Source: Triplophysa rosa (taxonomy: Eukaryota; Chordata; Actinopteri; Cypriniformes; Nemacheilidae). Taken from it: a DNA stretch of 64,000 bases. The notes beneath the pieces were generated by a model, which worked only from the letters and a program-made list of their open reading frames with translations, was not told the DNA's origin and did not search any database. The stretch is from the NCBI RefSeq assembly GCF_024868665.1, contig NC_079904.1, forward strand, positions 16,680,368 to 16,744,367. The letters run 5' to 3'. Below, in pieces: positions 28,207-41,410 of this stretch. Within the stretch, counting starts at the first letter, position 1, and the number at the start of each line of letters is the position of its first letter. The position numbers were made by a program, and so were the translations under genes.

Positions 28207-30871
28207 TTATTTTCAAAAGCGTATTCACTAAAAATTTCAATTTGTGATGTTTTTTTGAATGAATAGCAATCACAAAAATGATGTGGACATTCATATAAAG
28301 TATATATTAATAAGGAAAATATAAAAATATGTATAGCCTGGATAATTGGCAGGCAGTGACAGCTGATATTTATATGTTATGGATGGCTAACAAATGTATT
28401 TTGTATTTAAGTTCAGTTTAAGCATACAAATGAAAAATGGGATTCATGATATTGAAAACATCTCTCTTTACATCCACCAGATGGCAGTCTAAGTCCACAC
28501 ATCTCATAGTCTGACTAAACCTTTAACCTGATTTTGTCAGTAAGGCACATGGACAGATTCAGAGCCATGTATGGTGAGGTGCTCATCCCCAGAGATAGTG
28601 TGTGTTCAGTCTCCAATGTCAAACTACTAAATAATCAACACAGACCATTTCGTGCACAGTTTTTAACCAAACGTGTAGGAGAGAACTGTTTTGATTTTCC
28701 ATCATTCAGTATTAAAACCTCCAACACTCTACTAGAAAGTTGTATAAAGCAGAGCGATACTCAACATTTGACTATGCCACATGATATCATTTTGATACAA
28801 AATGTGAATAAATTGTTCATTTTTGACCACACACACTTGCCTGTTTATAACGTCACAGGGAGATATACTCGCTCCCTTCATATATTTACTCTATAAACTT
28901 ACTTGACACATAAACACAAAGAAATTGAGTCAAGCTGTCTCTTCTCACTGGTGGCAGCAGGTCTAGTTTTAGCAATCTGTATGTTTTAAAGAACGTTTAT
29001 GAGAGTCTATGGGAGAGCTACAGTACCAAGTAAGGTATTACTTTGCTGCTTTTCCTGGTTAATATCAATAAAATATTTGTTTGATTATAAGTTTTTTATC
29101 AGTCGATTTGAATGTATTATTTAAATGCGTTAAAATTGTTACAAATAATTAAATCACAAAAATGTATCACAATGTGAATGTCCAGCACTGGACTGTGTGA
29201 CAGACGTGTGCTTGAGAACTCTGTTGCATCCTGACCTTTAGTGATTTCAAATTACACATCTAGTCCACGGAGATCAATTTACTGGAACAAATGTTTGTGG
29301 GGGGCTTACTTGGCTTGCATATGGGAACAAATTTCCCCCCAGACTATAGATAAATCTTTGGGTCGTATTTCAAATGATATATTTTTACTTTTATAATAAT
29401 TTTTATATTGTAACCTTTTTTATTATTTTATTATTATGATTACAGTTGAGGATTCCATGGATTCCAAGAATTGATTCTTAGCTTATCTGTTCTTTTCGAT
29501 TCCCTTTGGATTCCTTTGGATGAACAAATTTTAATTTGTTATTAAAAACCAATTTGTTTCTATTCAATCTTGTCCTCCGATTCCAATGTATTGTTATATA
29601 ATTAATCATCTTTTTCTGCTTTTTTATTTACCATCTGTTTTAAAAAAAAAAGCACATGTCAAATTGCATGAGAAAAAAACAGCAAAAGCACGCACATCAA
29701 CTTGAAATGGGTGCTCAACAAAAATCAAATAAAATGAAAAATATATACAAATTTGACTTTGTATAAATTTGTCAAATTACATGAGAAACCGTTTTTTTCA
29801 AGTTACTCAGCAGTGTACTGTACACAAAAAATACTAGAGGAAGATAGATAGCCATGTAAATTGTATTAAAGACAGCATGTTAAAGTCAACATTTTTCTTG
29901 TTGTATTGCTGCTTAGTCTTCTCCAGCCTTTGAAATCGACTCTTGATGCCCAACGCCTATGAATTAAGTAACTGATTCTTTTTGAAATCATCATGTAACA
30001 TAAAAGCTGGGTTTAACTTAATGCAAAGGAACAGTAGGCTACTTAAGCACAATGACACATAAACTAACACTTATAAGATACATCCGATTCAGTGATGAGA
30101 GATGCTCATTGGTTAGACACCAAACCTCCCCCTGCTCCATTCTTCAGTGCTTAATTTGTTTCAAGTTTTAAAAACAGAACATACAGATACACTCAACCGA
30201 GTCTTTCACAAACATCTGGCATGTATCAGCAATTACAGTAATATACGTTTTAAGCTGATTTGCTTTCTTCCGAGTCTCTGTTTTAGTTCCTCTGCGTACA
30301 CCTTCCTAAACAGACCTGAAGTTGGGGGTAAATCCAGGCCAGAGAAGCAGAGGTCATAGCTATAGTCATTTGTAAAGATGTGGCTGTAGTTCTCCCCTAA
30401 TCACTTTATTTGACGAGGCTAATTATGAGACCCTGTTAGAGCGGGCACTTAGTGTTGAGTGGTGCTAATGGTATACTTGCCTCCGGGGCTTTTATTCAAG
30501 CTAACCTGCTTTTCTTAACCACACACTGCTTTGAATTACTGCCAAAATTGGACTTCTGGTATTGCCCAGGACCAGCAGTTAGAGTAACACATTAAAACTC
30601 CTATTTGCTTTACACTAATGGGTTGACACATATGCTGGATTTATACTAGCTAAGACCTTTTAGTCATATACTGTAGCAAAAAAATTACCCGTTACAGTCT
30701 TAAAAGCAAATTACACAATGTCAAATGAATTTGAAAGTCTAATTCCCGTATGCTTTCTGATCTCAACTCCAATTGTATGTTAATACTGACACATTCGATG
30801 TCAAGGATTATTTCATTGAGAGGATTATTTATTTGAAAACACTAAGGTCAGCACAAATTTTGTGCCTATAA
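28207..30871. other. Gene-free interval
   Basis: A 120-codon ORF at 28534-28896 has no recognisable family or splice context. Bases about 30290-30560 are non-repetitive with homeodomain-like TAAT cores (GGCTAATTATGAGACC near 30417) and could be a conserved non-coding element. Confidence 0.4.
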
Positions 30872-31120
30872 CAGTGGTTCTCAAACTTTTTGTATTGCTT
30901 GTGCTCCCCCCAATAAAGACTTGTGATCATAAACATAGAATTTCAATTAAACCCAAAAATTATACAATGCTGGAACATCAGTTCTTTTGGTTGGTGGTCT
31001 TATTTTTCTGACATGTGATTGCACAAAGTTTATCGTACGTTTCTATATTTCTTAAAATGCCACAAAATTGAACCCCCCTGGATTCATTTTACGGCCCCCA
31101 TTTTACTGCATTGCAGTACA
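30872..31120. mobile_element. hAT-like 5' end fragment (CAGTGGTTCTCAAAC)
   Basis: CAGTGGTTCTCAAACTTTTT begins the same type of end as the complete element at 40313-41031. C-rich GTGCTCCCCCC and CGGCCCCCATTTT follow. The right end is missing. Confidence 0.6.
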
Positions 31121-32360
31121 AAAAAGAGATGATTTATCTCCTAGAAGAGCCACTCAGTGTTGTTAATGGCTTATTGCCCAATTCGGCCGCAGAAAACACA
31201 TTAGTGTACCACAAATGAGACATGCATGAACTCCCCCAACCTCAATAGATTTTTCACCAATGGGCTCAGAACAAACAGAGAGCTCGTAAAGTCGTGTGGC
31301 GTTCACGAATCATTCCCAATCTTTATTTCTAGTCATTTTTTATCACTTTACAACCGATTCCTTTCACTTGAGCTTTAAATAGAATACTCGTGCTCTGCTA
31401 GCGGCATCATAATGCACTTGTTTCATATTACCGCAGTTTTGAAAACAGACAAAGTTTATTAATTATGTATGTACAGGACAGCCACCCATGACCGCTGGTT
31501 TCCATCATGTTCCATCAAAAGTATTTTGGTTGTTTTGCACCAACACACGTTTGGCTCCCTTTGCCGGTCTCAGATGTATGACTCACCATCCGACAGTTGT
31601 GTTTAATTTGGGACATGTGTGTGTATTCCTGACAATATGCTGTCCGTTCTTTCATCAGATTCAGTTGTGGCCTTGAAGCTCCAGAGATTTGTTGAGCAAT
31701 CTGCTTTTTCCCCATAACTCAAAAGAGCCGGTAAACAGAATAACTGCGCAAATGCGAAGATAAGCCCCTGAAATACCTTCAAATAGAAATACAGTTCTTA
31801 GCAAAAGTCAAGAGTAATTAACATGCGCAAAAAATGCTATAGTACGTAGACTTAAAGAAAACATTGAAATTGAGATCCAAGATAGGCTTTCTTTTGATGA
31901 GAAGGAAGCCGCGATTAGAAACTGTTTGGAATTGTGCGGCTGAGCGTTTGAATCTGTGGTGAAAGAAATTCCTGGTTTTCCTCTGGGGAAGCTGAACCCT
32001 GAGAGACCGCAGGAGACTGCCGGTGCTGAAGTAAATAAACATACATAAATCTAAGTCCTTCTCTAGGGAAGCGTGAGGAATTGTATGTGTGTGTGTGAAA
32101 GAGAGTGAGTGAGCTAGCAAAGGCTGTTTGCAAGCATTAAATGTGTTTGTGTGTGATTTTGGCGATTGGACAGATGTCTTTGATAACTATTCCAATGAGA
32201 TCGTATTAAGAGAGATTAACTGGAATGTTTGGATTGTCACCATGATCCAATAGTAAACATCCTCATGTGCTTCATACTGTAGTCATCAATTAATGTTGCA
32301 AACATGGCCGCTAAGTGCCACGATTTTCCTAAACAGTTCTTTGCTATCTCATTAGAAATA
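31121..32360. other. Gene-free interval
   Basis: No repeat structure or conserved coding frame noticed. Confidence 0.45.
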
Positions 32361-32364
32361 TTAA

Positions 32365-33276
32365 AGGGATACACCACCCGATTCTTGTACGAATTTCTTT
32401 ATCCTGATGAACACAAAGAAAGACACTTGGAAAAATGTTAGCAACTGACATTTCTGTAATATCATTGACTACCATAGTAGGAAAAATTGTTCTGTCATTT
32501 TCTTTGTTCAGTTGAACACAAAATTATATTTTTGGAAGAATTTAGGAAAGTAAACAGTTCTGGGCACATTTGACTACCATTTCAATTGGGTGTCAGTGAC
32601 GTCCTAATAATGTCCGTTTTTCCGAACATCTTTAAAGGAGTCATATTGCACGGCTAAAACGAATATTATTGTTTGTTTTAGATGTAACGCAATGTGTATA
32701 CACCATTTAAAGTTTAAAAAACGCTGTATTTTCCACATACCGTGCATGTTTGTATCTCCTCTTCGCCCCGCCTCTCTGAAACGTGCTGATTTTTTACAAA
32801 GCTCATCGCTCTGAAAAGCGAGGTGTCCTATGATTGGCCAGTTCACCAGTGCGTAGTGATTGGTCAAATACTGCAAGCATTTCACGGAAATGTAACGCCT
32901 CTTACCATATTCGGAACATCAGGTTCCAAAGCAATTGTACTGACGGCGATACAATGAGATTTACAATTACGCCCACCTTAACTACGTGTAGATTTGGGCG
33001 GTCTTAGTCAAATCATGTTACGAAGTTACGTAGATTCGCCGGGGTGTGGTTACACGAGGTGTTACAGGCAAGTCTGGTTGAGCATTCGCTTTTAGATAGA
33101 ATGCATCTTTTGTTCCCACACTTTCATTTGTGCAATTTTACGTGTCTAATACATGCAAGGGCAACTTATAACACACCAAAAACACAGAAAAACACGTACT
33201 TCCGCCATATGACCCCTTTAATGGCAGGTTTGAGGTAATTCATGACAGAAATTTCATTTTTGGGTGGAGTATTTCT
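32365..33276. repeat. TTAA MITE (AGGGATAC family) split by insertion of a second TTAA MITE
   Basis: Left end after TTAA 32361-32364 (AGGGATACACCACC); right end GGGTGGAGTATTTCT before TTAA 33277-33280. The interior resembles 2069-2477. It is interrupted at 32636-33217 by the other TTAA family, whose TTAA duplication (32632-32635, 33218-33221) is intact. Confidence 0.82.
32636..33217 (-). repeat. TTAA-flanked MITE (AGGGGTCATATGGC family), copy 3, inverted
   Basis: Flanked by TTAA on both sides. The right end GCCATATGACCCCT is the reverse complement of the left end of copies 1 and 2. Paired ATTGG boxes (CCAAT on the other strand) at 32833 and 32859, again 26 bp apart. Confidence 0.87.
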
Positions 33277-33280
33277 TTAA

Positions 33281-35378
33281 AGAATTCAAATTTAACTAAA
33301 CCTGCCATTATGTAGCTCACTGCAGTAAATGGAATTTGTGAAAGCCAACGAATAGCCGTCCCCTAGTACTGACCCGCAGTTGGAGAGCCCTTCGGCAGGA
33401 GGGAACAGATTATCAGAGAGGATATTGAGATACTTTAGACCAGAACCCAAATGCTCTTTACACTAATAAGAAGCAGACCATCCTGAAGTCCTTCAGCGGA
33501 CCGGTCATCCCCCCCACACAAGCAACCCTGTATGCATCAGATTGAATGTACAGGGTTGAGGATACGGGCTCCGTGATCTTCTGCAGTAAAACACCAGAGC
33601 TGCAGGGGGTTTATAACGCAACACTCCCACCAGGCTAGAGTAACCAAAACCAGCTGCCGCGATTAGCTGGGATGCCCCTAACAGCGCAAGAGCATTATTT
33701 ATGCTTTTAGTTTATTAGCTCTTTTTTTGATCTCTGTCTCCCTTCCATCTCTACGTCCATTTGTCTCTTGAGAGTGATATGGAATACTCAGGCTTTCTCT
33801 CCAACACATTACCGATAAATGTGCGAGCACGTTTCTTGAGCCTTGGGAGAACACGCAGAGAGGTCCATTCATGAATGATAAAAATGGGAAGAGACTCGTG
33901 AAACACACACGCATACAGTACACGCAAACATGAAATGATTACATTGGTTTCGGTTGGCGTATGTTAGCATGAAACTTGTCAATCTTGGCCAGTTGGCAGG
34001 CCCGGACAGAATCTGCTGCGTATTTTCTGTGTATATTTTAAAGAATGAAAAATCAAAATTGCTTCCTTTACCACAACAAACTTTAGACATCTCTTCATGT
34101 TGGCAATAATACGTAATAACACCAATTCATCAAAGTGCATTTTGGGATCGCCCATCAACGCCCATCACTACAGACACCTCTACTGAGCATCTGGTCGGCC
34201 TTCTTCTGTTGTCCATTGTATTGATCTTCACAGTTTCAGAGTTCATTGTGTTTTAGAAAGTTTTGTGCTGCTAACAAACATGTAGCTGCTAGTAAATCTC
34301 CCTCACACAATGGCTGCCACGACAAACGTATCTCAGAGGGAAGACGCAAGCTGCCCTCTCAGGGCACAGAATAGCCTTTCATGGGGTGTAAATCAAGTCT
34401 TCAGCCACACACCCATGGTTGCTCAATGAGCCATAATGGCAGCTGTTCTGTTCCCACATAAACAGACTGGCCAGGTTGTTTACTTATGCAGATGAGCCCG
34501 AATGAGAGGAGAAGGTCTGGTTACGCCCTAAGCATCTAACCTCCTTTTACAATCTGCTTTGAAAATGAGACACATTCATGCAGCTACTTTATCTTACAAA
34601 TAAAGGCATCTGGTAGCCATTTCTCACACCAGTCACTGGAGGATTTATTGCAGCAAACTCTGGTAAGTCCAACCCAATGTAAAGTACAGAGCATGCAGTG
34701 TACATGATATGAATATGCTCAACAACACATTTTACATTTTTTACATTGAAATGTCCTAAAATTCATGAGTGATTAAGAGTTTGAGCATCTAAATATTTAC
34801 ATAAATATGTGAGATAGATGAATATTTGTGTATACATTTCTGTCCAAATTTACCACATCCAACGCTAACTTCCTTTCATCTTGATGGACATTTGAAAACC
34901 TTATTAAAAAGGCACAATATATTGTCGCCTTGGATTTATAAGGTTCCATCTGACATTTTGGTCAATGTTGAGTTATTCACATTTTCCTATTCTGTGACAA
35001 TTTACTTAATTATGTGATGTTATTTTTTCTTTACGTTATGTACATTTTGGGACTGAGAAAAAAGGTCTAATCTACAAAGTCAAATGGAATGCAAATACTT
35101 TAAAGCTTGTTATCTCAAAACTGCTCAGAACGCAGATAGAACCTTATAATTCCAAGGCGACATGTGTTTTTAGCCGCTAGAGTTTGCAAAAGAATGACAA
35201 AGGCGTAGCTTGATGATGCTGTGAAGGAGTGTAGAATGATGGGAGCTGTTGTCTTTACTTCCACTGTTGAAAGAAATCAATCATATGAAACTGCCAAATC
35301 AGGTTCATGGACGACATAAAGTTTTATAACCTTTAAGATATAGTGTCTGTTGTAAACAGGTCTTGTTTCTTGCCAAAA
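33281..35378. promoter_or_regulatory. Gene-free interval with candidate conserved non-coding blocks
   Basis: Bases about 33360-33700 and 34270-34660 are non-repetitive, balanced in composition and stop-rich, unlike the AT-rich flanks. Motifs include TTATGCAGATGAG near 34483. No exon. Regulatory function is speculative. Confidence 0.25.
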
Positions 35379-35480
35379 GCAGCGTTTCTCAACTGGTGGG
35401 TCACAAGACGGCAATGATTGGGTCACTGAGTGTAGTCAAAGAAACAACATCAACAACAAGAAAAGTAATTCTAAATGTTT
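35379..35480. repeat. hAT-like 5' end fragment (GCAGCGTTTCTCAACTGGTG)
   Basis: GCAGCGTTTCTCAACTGGTG followed by GGTCACAAGACGG matches a known style of fish transposon terminus. Truncated. Confidence 0.45.
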
Positions 35481-35877
35481 CTCTGTTGTGAGACTTTTAT
35501 TTGGAATGACTTGCGTGAAAGCTGTTGACAGATGCAGTTTAAGTAGAATGCTTTGCTACTATCCGTCCTAAATAGTATTCGAAAATAGAACTATTATTTC
35601 CCAAATCATAGTATGCTGAAATGAGTATTCTCAAAGTACCAGGATGGTCTACTGTTTCCGGTGAAAATTCGAAGTGTGAATCCATTGACACTTAACGGCT
35701 GAAATTACCCACAACTCACCGCGAGAGGAGTTATGTGTCGCTCCACTGCATTGATAAAATAAAATAAAAGATGCTTCCCTAAATTAATAAATGTAAGTAT
35801 ACAGTAAACAGTAAACATTACATATGAAATAATGAATAAATAAATACCTAAATGCAAAGAAGAGATGTAACAAATTT

Positions 35878-36031
35878 ACACTTACATTAATGCATTTGGC
35901 AAACGCTTTTATCCAAAACAACTTACATTGCATTATACTATACATTTGCTTCTAAGTATGTGCAATCCCTGAGATCGAACCCATGACCTTGGCGTTGCTA
36001 ATGACATGCTCTAACCACTGAGCCACTGTTT
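35878..36031 (-). repeat. tRNA-derived SINE, minus strand
   Basis: Read on the minus strand it begins CAGTGGCTCAGTGGTTAGAG (A box) and has GGGTTCGATCTC (B box) about 35 bases later. The tail carries TTGGATAAAAGCGTTTGCCA. Classic tRNA-derived head and body. Confidence 0.75.
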
Positions 36032-36512
36032 CATTAACAGTTCATTTTAGTTTTGTGTATTCAGCAAGGTAAGGAACAGGAAACACAAACCCATCTGACG
36101 ATTCGCTGCCTAGCAAAGTTCAAGTCTGGTGAACTCTGACCTGCGAATTTGCGTCACATGAATGCGTGAGACCAATAGAAGATCAAAGCGTCACAACATG
36201 ACCTCTCGGTACAGAAAAGATGGAGGAATCGCTCCCTCCCATTTTTGCAGCACCGTCCGAACGAATTTCACATGCTCAAAATCTAGTGTGACTGTGGCAT
36301 TACTCTCGTTTCCAAAAACTCAAAAATCCCATTTCATTTTCTCTTTGTGTTATTTTGTATACGTTTAAATGACTGTGGTGGCTCATACCAACATAATTAT
36401 TTTAAAAAACTAGTTTGGGACTGTAGATTGAGGCTGTTAGTTCATCATTATTACTCATATTAGTCACTATTTTTTGTTAGTATTTTAGTATTAGTACTAG
36501 TTTTATATATCG

Positions 36513-37592
36513 TTGCTGTCGGGCGGAAACTTCCTATGTCCAAATTTGGTCAATTTCATATTTTTTCACAAATCGATGCTATTGGTCAGTCCCCATGTGG
36601 GTCTGTTATTTTTTACAAATTATTAACCAATCTAAAGTGTTGAAAATAGCTTGAGAGCAAATCTCTTAACTCCATTGGACACTTCAACTGTCTGAGAAGT
36701 CTCGTAACTCCACCTCTTCTTCACTCCGCGGGAGCCTCTCGGCATTACGTCTCCTGATTGAAAGTTTTTTAGACAATAACGAGTGAAAATAGTTAGGTTA
36801 CATACATTTGAGTAGGCCTGTTTTGTTAAAAATCGATAGCTGTAATGCTTCAGTGCAGAAGGAAGCCCGTGAGCCACGAAGGTAAGTTTGCGAGCAGATT
36901 CGGCTCATTTCCGTCTATTAGACAGCCTAGTCAGCTCATCGTTTTTTGTATTACATCACTTTTAGTTCTTAAACCTTTAAAATAGAGTTTAGGAAGATGT
37001 ATGTAACCACAGTAGTTAGATTTGATTAACTATTGAAGCATTTTCTCTTGTCAAGAGGCTCAACACGACCGCCGACTTTATTTGCGTGCAGATTAATTTC
37101 CGCCTATATTAGACAGCCTGTTTAACGTTTTATTTTGGTATTGCATCACTCATAGCTCTAACGTTTAAAATAGAGTTTAGGAAGATGTACGTAACCACAA
37201 TCATTAGCTTTCATTAGCTTTTCACAAAGCTTTCACAATCACAAACCACAATCATTAGCTTTTCGCCTCGTCTCTTGTCAAAAGGCTCGACGCGACCGCA
37301 GACTTTGATGAACACTGCTGGCAGCAGCGACGTCTGTGTCCGTACCATTCTTATCAATGACAGCGTAATCTCGTATCTCCCTGCTCCCAAGTCATAAACC
37401 TTGCATCTCCGATTAAACATGGTTTTGGGGAAATGTTGTGTTAATGTTGGTACACAACAGTATATGATAGCAATATAAGGTATAATACCAACTTTAACGA
37501 TACAATGTTTAATAACTCAAAAAATATGCAGTTTTTTTAATTTCCTGAAAAATAATGGTTTTGGAGATGCGAGGATTCCGCCCGACAGCGAA
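36513..37592. mobile_element. DNA transposon, non-autonomous (TTGCTGTCGGGCGGAA ends) with internal tandem duplication
   Basis: TTGCTGTCGGGCGGAA at the left is inverted as TTCCGCCCGACAGCGAA at the right. Inside, a block around 36890-37070 is repeated around 37075-37290. Shared landmarks are TTAGACAGCCT, AAAATAGAGTTTAGGAAGAT and TCTTGTCAA.AGGCTC. No transposase. Confidence 0.72.
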
Positions 37593-37632
37593 GATATGTA
37601 TGTATGTATTATGTATGTATCCATATGTATGA
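37593..37632 (+). repeat. (TATG)n microsatellite
   Basis: Interrupted GTAT/TATG units directly beside the right end of the preceding element. Confidence 0.75.
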
Positions 37633-40254
37633 GAACAACTGGCCTACAGGACCAGATTCACCATAAAATTTTAGGGCTCCCCACTTCCAAAATCTCAAAT
37701 AAAGCAGATAAGATAGAAACAACGTTCATTCTTACAGGAAATCAGTAATGCAGGCCAGAACACTGCAGGCATGTAACTGTGAGCAAAAGCTGGTCAGGAG
37801 GTTTAGAAAGTGTCAGGTTTCTGCCTCGGTGCCAGCAGTGCACGGCTCAGTTCTATTGTGTCTAACTGAATGAAGGTCTCCCAGGAGAACTGAGTCTCAG
37901 AGGAGGCTCCTCACCATCTCATGACTTTATCACATACTGCTGATTTATGTGCCTCTATTAAGGCCAGGTTTATTTGCTGACATCGGTATTATGAAACAGT
38001 GAGGGGCGGTCAAAATGTGACGCACACTCAAGCTCTAGAATAGATCAATCCAGAGTCTTGTATACGAGTCATTTGCACGTTTAGCATGCTTGCATTGTGA
38101 TAAAATGCTGGAATAGGTTTTATGAAGGCTGAATAACAACACTTGAACCAGACCTCGAGGCAGTATATTTAAGTTAATGTCATAGCCTACATTTGCAAAC
38201 AGAGCCCTTATTAAATAAATGTTCAACGAAAATAGGGGTACAAACAGAAAAGCCCCCCAAAAACTGAACAACAACAAAAACCCACAGGGAGGAAAGACTT
38301 GACATTAACATTTGTGTGTTATTATACTAAATATCAGCACACCATAACACTGCTTGCCCAATTAAAAGAGAACATGAATGAACTGTTGTATTGGTCACAT
38401 TCATCACAAAGAACTCTGAAAGATAAAAGTTTGGACATTTTGTGAAAATCATCATGAGGCAGACCACTGATTGATGTTTCATTACTTCACGGCAGATACT
38501 CGCTGACCTAACCATCCCAACAAACCAAGCACTGTTTGTAAGCATTTGTTTATCTGCCGTCATAGCGACATCCCACTTTCTACCAACTGAGAGCAATTAT
38601 TCTGCAAAAAACACACATCAACTACAGGCAGCAAATGTGGAAAATTCATATGAAACATTAAAAGCAAAACTTTTAACGAAATCTCATGTTAGATAAACAA
38701 TTAAGGGTTAGTCAAAAACATCAATTGTTCCTATACTCATGATGTCACTTTAAAGTACAGTCTACATATGGAGGTGATCTGACCTGAAGTTCAGCCAAAT
38801 ATAAATGGAGACTTTCTCTTTTACACTCTGAATGAAGTGACGAGGACACTGAGATAAAAAATACAACAATTTTGACTCATCGTAGCCAATTCCTGCATGC
38901 GTTTTAATAGTTTATCTTACATTTAAAGCCTGTGTAATTTATGTAATGTAAGGGAATTTAGTATTTAATATAAGATTCAGTGCCAAATACACAATGGCAT
39001 TGAAGACAATGTAAAATTAACAGAGAACAGGAGGATGATTGGTCAGATAAGTCTTATGGACTCTAAAAAGCTCAGTTTCTCACTGACACATGAGAAGAAA
39101 TGCCGGGAATTTCAGGAATATGTCTCCAAACCCAAACAATCTACCACACATGGACACACACATGCAGCCACAAATGCAAAAATAAACAACTATCAAAATA
39201 ACAAACTGAAATTTTGAATGTTTATTTATTCCCGCAATAAAAAAGAAATAAATCAAATCAAATCAATGAGTTTCAATTAATCATATGCTGTCATTCCAAA
39301 AAAATAGGAATTATGCTATTTTCCATACAATGACAGTTTGTTGTTACACGACTTTCTTAACAGAGTAACTGGTATGTCTTACTTAATTCTGTAAATAACA
39401 ACCCAAATTTCATTTTTCTTCTCACACAAAATTGTTGTATGGCTTCATAAAACCCACAAGCGCCCAAATCATATGAATCTCGATCATGGTTCTTTTGGGT
39501 CCTTTTGTTTACGCTATAAACTGAGCTGTGAAAATGTTCTCTGAAATTGTCCTTCTGTGTTTCATGACAAAAATAACAAAAAACAGGTGTGAAACAAACC
39601 GGAAATTAATAAAAAAAATGACAGAATTGTGTTTGAATACAGCGTTGAGCTGTAGATACTATACACACAAACAGATGCAGTTACGAAAGCCAAAAAAGCT
39701 TTTCAAGGTCTCAGAAAACAGTCCATATATGAAAGCCAACTGTGGTCAACTGCAATATGAGAGATTTCTGTGGAAGTTGATAATATTCCACATGCACCCC
39801 ACTGGGGATTCAAACCCAGTTTTAAGCAGAAATTCCTTGGATGAGACCACCCATCACATCATTCCCAGGCTTGTCTTCCCACAATGCTGAACAATGATTT
39901 TCTGCTGCACTGAGCTCGTTCATATTCGACTATTGACTGATATGTTTATGCTTTACCATTCCAAGAAAAGGGGCACCTGATCATGGCCTTCTTAAACAAA
40001 TTGTAGTTCCCTATGTAACAGGGATCTGCGTTGCAACATCTACTGTATATTCCCCAGTGTTTCTCGAAACCAAAATATCACATGATCATTAAACTACAAT
40101 CTGTTTAATTTTGTACATTGCTGCATGAAAACATTGTAGTTGGGCACTCAGCTCAAATTAAACGCAGTGCAAACCTTGAAATTGAATTGTTACTGTAAGC
40201 ATTAGAATTTTTTTTAGAACTGTTCAGCCAAGGTTAGAGGATGGTCCTATAAGT
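37633..40254. other. Gene-free interval
   Basis: Bases about 37780-38030 are non-repetitive and might be conserved. The 120-codon ORF at 39528-39890 has no recognisable family. A tRNA B-box-like relic is near 39801-39812 (GATTCAAACCC). Confidence 0.35.
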
Positions 40255-40312
40255 GGGCGATCACACAGAACGCACTTTTTCTGTTTGAAAACGTTTTTTT
40301 ATGCTGCTAGGC

Positions 40313-41031
40313 CAGTGGTTCCCAAACTTTTTACAATGGCGTACCTCCCCAGGGACTTAACATCGTTCTGCGTACCCCCTTTCTTACAGTAACAATTGTG
40401 GTCTCAAACATTTTTTTATTTGCATTTTAAATGTAATTTTCTTTTATCAAACAATAAATGATATATGACTCATATATAAATAAATGACTCACTGCTTAAT
40501 GAGAGGGATGTGCTTGAAATGACTTGCATAACTCTGTGATGTTTGGTTGTATCGGAGAAAGTCTGAGTCTCAAATCATTCTCTAAGCAGAGTCTGTATCG
40601 ATATTTGTTCTTTATGTGGGCAAGTGCTGAAAACCCACTCTCGCAAAGATACGTTGTGGAGAAGGGCAGTAATGTTTTCAAAGCGCGATCGGCTAAGGCA
40701 AGATACTCTGCATGCAAAGCTATCCAGAAGTCTGTCAATAATTTTTGTACGAAGTCGCATGCCATAAAGACGTGCGCTTAAGCATGAGTGGACGCATATT
40801 TTTTGATTGGATGTCATGAATTTGACCTTTTATGGCACTACGTGACTACTTTTTTGCTGTGTGTACACTAGAGGGAGCACGTCTTTATATTCAGCTTGTG
40901 AGAAAAACATGCCTTGATAGTCAGGTGAGTTATAATTAAGTAAACAGTAGATTTCAGGATTTTGTTCACATACCCCCTCCGTTACCTGGCGTACCCCCGG
41001 GGGTACGCCAGCTCCAGTTTGGGAACCACTG
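40313..41031 (-). mobile_element. Internally deleted hAT element (ZBED/SCAND3-like) with perfect 8-bp target duplication
   Basis: Ends CAGTGGTTCCCAAACT and AGTTTGGGAACCACTG are exact inverted repeats. They are flanked by TGCTAGGC at 40305-40312 and 41032-41039. It contains the C-terminal hAT domain ORF on the minus strand. Confidence 0.92.
40496..40765 (-). pseudogene. hAT transposase C-terminal (dimerisation) domain remnant
   Basis: The 89-codon ORF includes LLPFSTTYLCESGFSALAHI, then KNKYRYRL and DLRLRLS. This is the signature of the hAT C-terminal dimerisation region (the S..Y.CE..FS motif) seen in ZBED5/SCAND3-like proteins. The N-terminal BED finger and the catalytic core are absent, so it cannot be an active transposase. 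It lies inside a 719-bp element, so most of the gene was deleted before or after insertion. Confidence 0.82.
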
Positions 41032-41410
41032 TGCTAGGCAACAACCGAAACAGCTGTACTGTCAGTCAAGGAATATAGCGCAAGCTCTCTAGTTGCTGTT
41101 AACTGTCATATTAGCAGAAACTTTAAAACAGGGACAAGTAGAGGGTGCTCGCTCTGACCTTGCTCGGTTAACCCGTGTCAGCCAACACAAGTTCTCCTCC
41201 ATCACTGCAGTCTCCGGACGTTTCAAGCAACTGTAAAGTTCCTTCACCACAACGGTAACTCCAGGCGCACAGAGCGCTCCGCCAAAAAAGCGAGGCGCAG
41301 CAGGCACAAAAACACAAGGCGCCTGGCGCGCATAAGCAGCGTGCAAAACGCTCCCTGCCAACTGAAAACAATTCAAAAGAGGCGCGTCTAACAGCAAAAA
41401 ACACGTTCTG

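Larger units (their letters stand above)
40255..41410. repeat. Older repeat interrupted by the 40313-41031 hAT insertion
   Basis: GATCACACAGAACGCAC at the left and AACACGTTCTG at the right suggest inverted ends. Sequence on both sides of the hAT element rejoins at the duplicated TGCTAGGC. The right part is GC-rich (GGCGCCTGGCGCGC near 41320). Confidence 0.5.

Noticed and set aside
28534..28896. 120-codon ORF downstream of bloc1s2
   Set aside because: No recognisable family and the frame does not continue bloc1s2 through a plausible splice site.
35878..36031. Functional tRNA gene
   Set aside because: A and B boxes are present, but no cloverleaf or acceptor stem can be drawn and a SINE body follows.
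39528..39890. 120-codon ORF
   Set aside because: Low-complexity Lys/Asn-rich translation typical of AT-rich chance frames, with a tRNA-like relic overlapping its end.
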